Shown here piece after piece: positions 18,205 to 26,662 of a DNA stretch of 64,000 nt (the first letter of the stretch is position 1; each line of letters starts with the position of its first letter). The DNA is taken from assembly GCA_030407315.1 (NCBI GenBank), contig JALQPE010002358.1, forward strand, positions 184,823-248,822, in the 5' to 3' direction. The stretch is from Asparagopsis taxiformis. Lineage: Eukaryota > Rhodophyta > Florideophyceae > Bonnemaisoniales > Bonnemaisoniaceae. Under the pieces are notes generated by a model. It did not search any database. It saw only the letters and a list, made by a program, of their open reading frames with translations, and had not been told where the DNA came from. A program made the translations under genes and the position numbers.

Positions 18205-19965
18205 TTAGATACGGATCTTTTCACCGTTAAACTTGGGCAGCGTCATGAAAAAGTCTTCACCATACGTAAGCTTCTGTTCTTGCAAAATACCAATTGCAAT
18301 CTCCTCACCAACTTTGATACTCTCAAAGTAGTCCGAGTAGTAATGCACCCCAGCCCAGTTTCGACCAATGCTGATATTAGCGCACAGCTTATTCAGTTCA
18401 CCTTCCACTGTCAACTTTTCATTGATATTTACCTTCTCCAGCCGCTTGCCATCCGTGGTCGGTACGTAGCAGAAGTCTAGCTCATATTCATGGTCGAAGA
18501 ATGCCTTGAGCACCGTCACACACGCACCAGCAACTGTGGCGTGACCCGCACCATATGACGGGTGCATCGGGCTCCCCTCCGGGAACGCCATGGGCAGAAG
18601 GTACGTCTGGCTACTCCCACACTCCGGTGAATAGTCGTCTCGGCGCGCATGTCCATCATCCGAAAGCTTATTCTGCTCACAGTTGTGCTGCTCAATGCGT
18701 CGCAGCATATCGCCGTCCAGGTCATTCACCAGCTTCTTCACTGGCGCAAACTTGGCATCACCGTTGGTCTTCTTGAAGCGTTCCACAAGCCCGCCGATAG
18801 CCTCCGGACGAAGACGACGATGCAAGTTGTACTTTTGGAAGCGAACTGCCTTGAGTGCTCTCGTAGCTACTTCCGTGCACAATGATAGGATGTGCGGTCC
18901 GCCAAACGTTGCAAATCCTTGCTGCTTATCTACATCGTCATCAGCCTGGAACGGGATGTGTGGATCGAACGGCGCCTTGATGTCGAGAAGGATGATGCAA
19001 GCATTCAAATATGCCTGGTACAACGCGTCGAAATGAACCCATGTCGCCAGGTCGCGTGGGGTTGTAATGAAGCGGAACGGTGTATCATCATCGTAAATTT
19101 CACGTCCACGTAAATCACAAGCGTTCTGCACATCTAGCCAAGATGCCCAAGTTGTCATATAATCGCGTTTCGGCACTGCGACGCGGACACGCTGATCCAT
19201 TCGCATACTACCGTACTGAATGTAACCATCCGAAATTTGCTGTGCATCGCCGATACCTTTCGTGCCTACGAGTAAGAACTGAGACAGATACGGGCCGACG
19301 TTCTCACCGATCGTCACACCACGGAATACATTTTTCTTGGTATACGGACCCCTCAATCTAGCAATCTCTTCATCGGTTAATGTTGACGGGCGCTGTGAAG
19401 TCTGCTCATTGAAGTGCACCCAACGAGTGCGACTGATGGAAGCTGCGGCTGCGGCTGTATTTCCATCACGTTCAAACTCTGTGAACGGCACATCACGAAG
19501 AAGAGCCATCCAATAGCTCTCCGTAATCTCTGTGACGAGTTCATCACTGTCGAGTTTCGGCGCCGGTGGCATGGTGACAGCTTGGGCATCAGGGCCTTCT
19601 AGATCGTATGTGAGACCGGCGGCCATGGATTCCCAGGCGCGCGTATCGGCGAAAGGATGCTTGTCGCCCTTGGAAGCAATACCAGATATGAAGCGAGGAT
19701 CCTCATCGATTCCAAGTTTGAGGCGTCTCATGTCTTTGATTGCGCCTGTGTTGATAGCGCGAACAAAGTCGGCGAAATCGGCGGGGTTTGAGAGGAGACC
19801 GGTTTCTTTCTCATGTGGAAGTCCTTTGGTGAAGGAGCCGATGAGTGTTTCTGGGTAACGATCCTCATCGCCGTTTGCCTCATGGGTTGGATGGTCACGT
19901 TTTTTCGCTAGCTTGGCGGCTTGGATGCGGATGTCTAGAGCGTTTTGACGACGTTCCTCTGCCAT
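18205..19965 (-). CDS. Vanadium-dependent haloperoxidase 1 (bromoperoxidase type)
   Basis: 586 residues, the usual length for Corallina-type enzymes and in one exon. It is predicted to use H2O2 to oxidise bromide or iodide to hypohalous species at a vanadate cofactor. Visible active-site parts: K378 and R386 in RFQKYNLHRRLRPEA (Corallina K398, R406), H468 and H475 in SPMHPSYGAGHAT (H478, H485), R535 and H541 in GRNWAGVHYYSD (R545 and the vanadate-linked H551). The position matching Corallina Ser483 is Ala473. I see no signal peptide. It lies downstream of, and on the same strand as, an NADPH oxidase pseudogene. The halide preference cannot be told from the sequence. Confidence 0.93.
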   Translation of the reverse strand: MAEERRQNALDIRIQAAKLAKKRDHPTHEANGDEDRYPETLIGSFTKGLPHEKETGLLSNPADFADFVRAINTGAIKDMRRLKLGIDEDPRFISGIASKGDKHPFADTRAWESMAAGLTYDLEGPDAQAVTMPPAPKLDSDELVTEITESYWMALLRDVPFTEFERDGNTAAAAASISRTRWVHFNEQTSQRPSTLTDEEIARLRGPYTKKNVFRGVTIGENVGPYLSQFLLVGTKGIGDAQQISDGYIQYGSMRMDQRVRVAVPKRDYMTTWASWLDVQNACDLRGREIYDDDTPFRFITTPRDLATWVHFDALYQAYLNACIILLDIKAPFDPHIPFQADDDVDKQQGFATFGGPHILSLCTEVATRALKAVRFQKYNLHRRLRPEAIGGLVERFKKTNGDAKFAPVKKLVNDLDGDMLRRIEQHNCEQNKLSDDGHARRDDYSPECGSSQTYLLPMAFPEGSPMHPSYGAGHATVAGACVTVLKAFFDHEYELDFCYVPTTDGKRLEKVNINEKLTVEGELNKLCANISIGRNWAGVHYYSDYFESIKVGEEIAIGILQEQKLTYGEDFFMTLPKFNGEKIRI

Positions 19966-21489
19966 TTTGGAGTTGTACAGTTGCTGATGTGATTTGTCTA
20001 GGGTCGGGTGGGGTGGGGGTACAGTTGAGCGTGGTGGGCGACGGCGTAGAACCGGCGGTTTAAGTAGCAGTCATTGGAGCGGGTGTTGGTGTTGGAATGG
20101 AATAAGGGGACTGGCAGGCTATCATCAGCTCAGATCAAGTTGTCTCGAAAAAGAGGTATTTGTATGAGGCAATACGAAACGGCCCGTTGACAATGAGTCT
20201 GCCTAGGGAAGCTTCCCGTGAATCGGTGAGATACGTATGCTGGCGCAGCGCCGTGGCAGGATGCAGCCGCTGAGTTCTCACACGCGTTGGTAGCCGCGCC
20301 ATGATTGCTGATGTCATCTCTATTCTGCAACAACATTGGCCACAACGAAGCGAGACACGCCTCAGTGAATTATCAAACTCGGAATCAATCATACACAACT
20401 AGATCGTGATCACATGCTGTAAATTCGAAACAAACATACACCGAACGTTGCATCCAAACTGTTTCAGTACTGCCAGCACCATCAGGTGTGTCAAAACTCA
20501 GTGCACACAGCAACGTCTGGTCGCCCGTTTGCTCCAAGTAAGCGCCCCAGACTACGACCTAACGCCACCACCCACCACTCATCGCCTGAGAACCGCGCGG
20601 AAAGACCGCGTCCTTTTGCTCGTGACACGTGCGGCAATTCTTGAAGCGAACAGCCAACGTGACCGTTCGTGACAATCATGTCCGCCTCCAAGCCACTGTA
20701 CGTGACTGCGTCATAAAGGGATTCCGTCGCGGCGTCGTACCGTTCGATAAGGGTACACGGGTTGTCGAGCAGCCACTTGTCCCCGTCGTGTTTGCCACCA
20801 CCCAAATGAATCCATCCATATCAGGCTAGCATGTTGCTGTTGTCTCGCGCGTGTCACGTACATTGTTGTCCAGCCTGGCTGTTCCAATGCGGCAGTCCAA
20901 AAGGTTGCACAACGGGATGATACTGTTGGCGCGTAAGAGTGAAACGAAGGAGTAGCGTACGCGATGATGCCACTCAAATTCATGGCACGATTCCATTTCT
21001 GCAAAAACTGATACCTACCGGCAGGCGATGATATTTATGAAGCTTCATCTTCTAAACTATCTCGTGCCCAGTAATGATATTTCTGGAAATATCGTCAGCG
21101 ACAACCAAGTGTCATTTCGTACACTCAGCACAGCCTATGTGCCGATCACATATTTCCCATCAACAGCGCTAACGCTCAGCTCAAGATACACATCACGATG
21201 ACCCGGCAATAAACGCCACCATCAGAAGCAGGTAGAATCGTGTCGTGCGCAGAAATGAAGGCTTGGATCGTCTGTCGTATAAATAAACCAGTTTCTGTTA
21301 CCAACCTATAGCACCTGTATATCTCTTTGGATTATTGTTGCCTTCTGACAAGCATGGATCAGCTCAGCGTCGCTTTTAGTGTCCGTATTACCTTTATTTC
21401 GAGAGATGTATTTCTGTTCAAAATTATCGGATGTTCATCGCTTCTTGCTGAACAGACTCTTGTCCCAGTGTCAGAATATCGATGACCAT
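19966..21489. other. Upstream region of haloperoxidase 1 and spacer
   Basis: No gene is supported. The longest open frames (about 90-105 codons around 20135-20805) have no recognisable domain and conflict between strands. It presumably contains the promoter of haloperoxidase 1, but I see no convincing TATA box near 19970-20100. Confidence 0.5.
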
Positions 21490-22870
21490 TCAACTCTCGA
21501 TGCCAACAGCCTCAACAATTTCATCTTCATGCAAATATTGAAGATATCTCGCAACATTCGGAAACGGGCAAGATCTAATGCTATCAGCGATGAGCACGAC
21601 ACGGTCATACGCTGCCATATAATATGCAGCCACTTGTCGAGGATCAAGTTTCTCTGATAGCATATTGGCTTGGTGCATCTGCAGAAGGTTTTTTGTCCAT
21701 CTCCTCGACGTCTAGATACAGAAACTCGTCATGTCTTCATACGGAACGCTAGTGAATGGATATCGCTTAGAGTTTATGGACAAACATTCGATTTGTGCAC
21801 ACTAACTAGCGTGATGTTTGAACGGTTTCGGAACGCGAACTGTTGGGAGATTGTCAGATTTGAAGAACGAATATCTCATGTCGAGATCCGTCTTCGCTCT
21901 GAAAATAAATTTAGCGCCACCTATTTGTATTTCGAAGATCCAAGCGCTCAACGGAAGCGCCAAGTCCTCGTACATTTCAGGGGCGCGACGATAGCTTCTG
22001 TGGAAGATGAGATTGGTGGAAAATGGAATGTACGGATGATGTGAACTGCGTAGAGGAAACGAAACTTGCGGGGTCGAAAACAAGCCAGAGCAGTTATGAA
22101 CATGACAGTGAACACTGAAGGCAGAACAGTGGCGGTGGCTGTGCTCATCGTGAACTGGCACATGGATGAACAGAGAGGCGGCCAAGTGTATTTAACGACT
22201 ATATGAAAAGTGTACAAGCTTCTTTACCGCAGAATAATATAGATGGGCTGTGAACAAATATGATGTGAGAAGGATAGCAACATGAACGTGAGGGTATGCG
22301 AGAGAGAAGCTGAAAGGGTTGATTATGTTCTCCATTGTTGCAGATTGTAGGTGGAAGGAAAATGGATTAGAGAGTTGATATACGGGGAGTGGATTTTGTT
22401 GGATGATGGTATAGAGCCATAGACGTTCTAGAACAAGACGATATATGAGTCGAAATGGCGCACAAAAATGACAATGGGAGCGCACGTTTGCGGTAAGCAT
22501 GGAAAGAGAAGCGGTGTCATTTGGGCTATCTGGGAGCGATGTATGATATGATGGGTGAGGTTGGATGTCGAGCCATTAACTCAACTCGTCTTTGTGGCAC
22601 GAGATGATCAAAGGAAATGTGATTGAAACGTCGTATGAGAGGACGAGTCGTGCAATGTTTACGATGAAAATATTTGGACATACAACGCAAACTGCAATTG
22701 GCTCGCCTTGTCGACACGACCACGACCTGATTGCTATGTACACATTTGCATGCAACATTGGAATGTTACATACGATTGGCGCATCTTTCGATGCTGCTCG
22801 TCGTGCACAAACACTAGCGATATATCAGATGGTGATCGTTGCGACGCTTGTCGAGGTAAGCATGTACGCT
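21490..22870 (-). pseudogene. NADPH oxidase pseudogene
   Basis: Broken pieces in three frames follow the intact oxidase at 26663-29104 in order. From high to low coordinate: LVFVHDEQH (intact LMFVWGAHDEFHH), VAILLTSYLFTAHL (ALVILLAARLFATYL), FHIVVKYT and FTMSTATATVLPSVFTVMFI (FTMSAATGVVLLVVFIVMFI), APEMYEDLALPL (VPETYKWIAAPL), TVRVPKPF (ELRVPKPF), CLSINSKRYPFTS (CVKSINSEWHPFTI) and YDRVVLIADSIRSCPF (YCRVVLISGGVGSTPF). The FAD- and NADPH-binding glycines are partly lost and stops are present. The N-terminus and C-terminal half are missing. It stands between haloperoxidases 1 and 2 in the same orientation as the intact gene, which suggests a duplicated oxidase + haloperoxidase unit. Confidence 0.8.
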
Positions 22871-22944
22871 CGGGTACGCGTCGATGCAACGTTGCGCGCA
22901 GCGATTTGAACCGATGATTGTGATAATTTAGCGTGGAATTGTGC

Positions 22945-24690
22945 CTAAATTTCAATGACGGAGCCATCAAATTTGGGTATTGTCATCGTGAATTTCTCCG
23001 AATAAGTTAACTTCTGCTCCTTGAGCATCCCGATGGCCACCTCCTCGCCCAACCGAATGCTCTCAACATAATCCGAATAGTAATGGACGCCAGCCCAACT
23101 GCGTCCAATGCTTATATTCGCTGCCAACTTGTTCAGCTCATCCTCCACGGTCAATTTCTTGCTCAACTTGACCGTCTTCAATTTCCTCCCATCGCTCGAC
23201 GACACGTACGCAAACGGCAGTTTGAACGTATGATCGAAGAACGCTTTCAGGATTGTTACACAAGCGCCCGCAACCGTTGCATGTCCCGCGCCATAACTGG
23301 GATGCATCGGGCTTCCCTCCGCATACGCCATGGAAAGTAAATGCGTATCATCCGAACCTTGGTCTTGTGAGCGCGGACGGCCGTTATCCCTAATCAACCT
23401 ATTCTGGCGTCCATTCTCCTTGGCGACCATGGACATCAGATCGGAACTGAGCGATTCGGCGAGATGACGAATGGGACGAATGATGTATGCGAGATCCGAA
23501 TGTCCACCACCGTAGCGTCTATACTGCTCCAATAGACCACCGACAGCTTCCGGACGCAGACGTCGATGCACGGCATACTTTTGAAAGCGCACAGCTTTGA
23601 GCGCGCGTGTCGCCACTTCTGTCACAAGTGTCAGGACATGTGGCGCGCCAAATGTCGCAAAGCCCTGTTGCTTGTCGACGGCATCATCGGCGGTGAAGGG
23701 CAGTCCACCATCGTATGGCGCCTTGATGTCGAGCAGGATGATGCACGCGTTGAGATACGCTTGATACAACGCGTCGTAATGCACATAGGTTGCGAGGTCG
23801 CGCGGGGTGCTAATGAAGCGGTAATACGTTGGTTTGGCATAGGTGGAGTGACGACGCAAGTCGGCACCATTCTGCACGTCGAGATAGGCGGCCCAAGTCG
23901 TCATGTAGTCAATTTCGGGTTCGACGGTGCGCACTCGCTGATCGATTCTTGTGGCGCCATATTGAACGTAACCTTCTGTTTCTTCGTGTACATCGCCGAG
24001 ACCCTTTGTACCGACAAGGAGGAACTGGGAAATGTAGGGACCGGTTATGTCACCAGGCGTTACACCGCGGAAGATGTTATCAGTGGTGAATTTGGAGCGA
24101 TGTCGACGGCGCTCGGGGCGAGATAAACAGCATCTGTTGGACTGAGTCCAATGGGTATGATTCATGTCGTACACAGCGGACTGAACGAGATGATGTTTGT
24201 TGAAATGTGTAAACGGCACGTCGCGCAACAGTGCCATATAATAAAGCTCTGTCATCTCTGCGACGAGCTCGTGTGAATTGAGACGCGGACAAGGGGGCAT
24301 GGTAACGGCCTGTGCATCAGGCCCTTGCAAATCAAAGGTGTTACCAGCGGCCATGGACTCCCATCCGCGCACGGCGGCGCCCTTGGCGATGCCGGAACGG
24401 AAGGAGGAGGAGTGTGGGGGTCCGAGTGGAATGGCGGCAATGTCTGTGACATGGCCAGTTTGCACGGCGTGGACGAAGAGTTGAAAGTGGTGGGAGGAAA
24501 CGAGACGGCCGTCGAGATGATGGGGCAAACCCTTGGTGAAAGCGGATATGTAGGAACAGACATGGTTTGGCAATTTGTAGGTAGTTTCGTCGGCATTGCG
24601 CACATGTTGCGGATGATGACGATTGGCGGCCAGGTCTGCGGCGGCGATGCGCTTGACGAGGGCTGTTTGGCGGCGTGTTGGCGGCGTCAT
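22945..24690 (-). CDS. Vanadium-dependent haloperoxidase 2
   Basis: 581 residues from the ATG at 24688-24690. The frame is open further upstream to 24867, but that extension is Cys/His/Pro-rich and absent from the paralogues, so I chose the shorter start. Active-site blocks are conserved: RFQKYAVHRRLRPEA, SPMHPSYGAGHAT, GRSWAGVHYYSDY. As in the other two copies, the block reads GAGH instead of GSGH. More His-rich and divergent at the N-terminus than copies 1 and 3 (for example HRTHWTQ-type spacer changes around residues 180-200). Same reaction class as copy 1. It lies about 425 bp downstream of the SKA1-like gene. Confidence 0.92.
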   Translation of the reverse strand: MTPPTRRQTALVKRIAAADLAANRHHPQHVRNADETTYKLPNHVCSYISAFTKGLPHHLDGRLVSSHHFQLFVHAVQTGHVTDIAAIPLGPPHSSSFRSGIAKGAAVRGWESMAAGNTFDLQGPDAQAVTMPPCPRLNSHELVAEMTELYYMALLRDVPFTHFNKHHLVQSAVYDMNHTHWTQSNRCCLSRPERRRHRSKFTTDNIFRGVTPGDITGPYISQFLLVGTKGLGDVHEETEGYVQYGATRIDQRVRTVEPEIDYMTTWAAYLDVQNGADLRRHSTYAKPTYYRFISTPRDLATYVHYDALYQAYLNACIILLDIKAPYDGGLPFTADDAVDKQQGFATFGAPHVLTLVTEVATRALKAVRFQKYAVHRRLRPEAVGGLLEQYRRYGGGHSDLAYIIRPIRHLAESLSSDLMSMVAKENGRQNRLIRDNGRPRSQDQGSDDTHLLSMAYAEGSPMHPSYGAGHATVAGACVTILKAFFDHTFKLPFAYVSSSDGRKLKTVKLSKKLTVEDELNKLAANISIGRSWAGVHYYSDYVESIRLGEEVAIGMLKEQKLTYSEKFTMTIPKFDGSVIEI

Positions 24691-25114
24691 TGTGTGACGA
24701 TTGGCGGCTGTGATGAGTGAATGAGAGGCGGACGACGGCTGGTGATTTGAGTTTTGGACAATGCAATGCAATGTCAATTGTGCAGAGCATGGACGGCTAG
24801 CTGGCGTGCAGGCATGGCGGCGTGGAATGCAAGTGGCGTGGCAGGCGCGCGTATCTGTACTGGTCAAGGTAAACGTTGCAATGGAGTGGATGCGTTACGA
24901 GAGGAGCGAATTGAGTTTGCGCACGGCGCGTGCAGCAATGACGATCAGTGCGCAGCATCGGAGCTAAACCCTAAATTTAATTGGCGCCAGCTGGACTGTT
25001 CTGTCCGCTGATGCGACGTTGGATGCAACTTGAAAAACTTTTTTAAATTCACAAGTCGCTCGATCTCCCACAATTTCCTCCTCCTCCACTCCGCCGCCTT
25101 CCAGCAAACCTCGA
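24691..25114. other. Intergenic spacer, SKA1-like stop to haloperoxidase 2 start
   Basis: No separate gene is seen. It contains the 59-codon open extension upstream of haloperoxidase 2 (to 24867) and must hold the 3' end of the SKA1-like transcript and the promoter of haloperoxidase 2. Confidence 0.5.
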
Positions 25115-26146
25115 TCAATTACGTTGTCGCAACGATGCGCGTCCTTTGCCTTTCCCCGTTGTAGCACGCTCAAATAACTTCCAGCCCTCTCGTCCCTTGC
25201 TTACAACAGACAGTCCTCTCAACACCTCGATAGCACCAATCTCCGATACCCCCGCCTTTTCCATCATCTCCTTGTCCGACAGCGGCCCCTTCGCCTCCAC
25301 CAGAGCCGCGAAAACTCTCTCGTACACATCGTTCACGTCCGCCAACTTGCCAGCCTTGATCTTCAAATTCCGCGGTAGCCGATTGTAATCAGCCTTCTCC
25401 ACTGGTTTAAACTGCCGTCCGCCACCCAATTCCCCACCATCCCCATTCTTCTCCACTCGTCCCTTCCCGCTTTTACTCACCTGTTTCGGCACATTGGGCG
25501 CCACGTTTTCATCAGCAGCCGCCTCCCTCACTACTGCACTCTTCTTCACCACCGGTGCTACCACTTGTTTCGGCTCCTCGTCCACCATCGTCGCCGCCGT
25601 CGCCGACGAAGACGTTTGCATCGCCGCCTGTAGTAACGCAATGTCCAACTGTCGTCCATCAAACTCCTCCGTGCGCTCGTTCTGAATAAAACGCCGATGC
25701 GCAGTCGTAACCTGCTCGAGTAACTGCCCCAGTCTTGCCGCGCTGCGTTCCAGTTCACGACCAATCTCACCGCCGTCCGCCGTCGCCTCCGAGCCGTCTA
25801 GTGTGACGTCGAGATCAGGTAGCGCGACCGGCAGAAACGCCGCGGCTGCCCGTCGCGACTCGGCGACCGTCGTGAGACACGTTGCCGCCAGATCGTGCTT
25901 TTCGTTGTGCAACCCAAGTAGTGCATCGCGCGTCGTCGGAATGGTCTTCTGCAGCGCCTTGTGATGTGACAGTAGACGAGATGGATTCACATGTGTCGAA
26001 GAGGCCGATGTGGCTGTTTGCACAGGGTACAGCGCTTCGTATTGCGATTTCAGCGTGTTACGGATGGTTGTCAACGAGGCTTGCGGCGTTTGCAGCGCAG
26101 TTTGGATCGCCTGCAGCGCAGCGTCGGGGTGCGTCGATGTGCTCAT
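25115..26146 (-). CDS. SKA1-like spindle/kinetochore protein (tentative)
   Basis: 343 residues. The N-terminal half is helical with heptad-like spacing (about 1-175), followed by a low-complexity linker rich in Ala, Lys and Gly. The C-terminal 100 residues begin FKPVEKADYNRLPRNLK and continue with helices ending EVLRGLSVVSKGREGWKLF. This resembles the start of the SKA1 microtubule-binding winged-helix domain (phenylalanine, a Pro-containing strand, then KGRL-like helix). In animals SKA1 joins SKA2 and SKA3 to hold kinetochores on microtubules. The match is by pattern only. The gene has no obvious tie to its oxidative-burst neighbours. A generic coiled-coil protein is the alternative. Confidence 0.5.
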   Translation of the reverse strand: MSTSTHPDAALQAIQTALQTPQASLTTIRNTLKSQYEALYPVQTATSASSTHVNPSRLLSHHKALQKTIPTTRDALLGLHNEKHDLAATCLTTVAESRRAAAAFLPVALPDLDVTLDGSEATADGGEIGRELERSAARLGQLLEQVTTAHRRFIQNERTEEFDGRQLDIALLQAAMQTSSSATAATMVDEEPKQVVAPVVKKSAVVREAAADENVAPNVPKQVSKSGKGRVEKNGDGGELGGGRQFKPVEKADYNRLPRNLKIKAGKLADVNDVYERVFAALVEAKGPLSDKEMMEKAGVSEIGAIEVLRGLSVVSKGREGWKLFERATTGKGKGRASLRQRN

Positions 26147-26662
26147 TCTAGACTGTTGCTTGAATTGTCACTTGATGGGACGCAACTGGGGGCCGTGTTT
26201 GCATGGATGTGCGCGATATGTGTGTGTGGAAGGTCGGCAGAAAAATTTCGTGACACGCTCAGAGTAGCGTGGAAGGACAGAACAAATGAGATGGAGCAAC
26301 GGTGTTGCAGTTCATTTGGTTTGAAGTTTTGGATTTGAAATTTTAAAAACGGCATATCATCCTTTTTTCGTGTATATCACATCATTATATTGTTTCCTGA
26401 ACAACTTACCCCTGCGCTCATCCAAATGTGCGCCTTATGGGACCAACAACAAATCATCAATAAGCTCCTCCAAGCAATAGTCACAATTACATAAGCGTCC
26501 CACGTGGACGCAGTAGCATTCCTCACATGAGACTTGCTTCTCTTGGTATGTGTACAACAGTAGTGCTACTTATACAAGCATTTCTATTTGATGCGCCTCC
26601 GAAACCGGCATCCATCAAGCACAATAGTATGCAATGAATGACAGACAACCAGTCATTCCTTC
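26147..26662. other. Intergenic spacer, NADPH oxidase stop to SKA1-like start
   Basis: AT-richer than the flanking genes. No gene is recognised. It should contain the 3' end of the oxidase transcript and the SKA1-like promoter. Confidence 0.5.

Noticed and set aside
24691..24867. N-terminal 59-residue extension of haloperoxidase 2
   Set aside because: Absent from the paralogues, and its Cys/His/Pro-rich composition is unlike the enzyme. The ATG at 24690 aligns with the other two starts.
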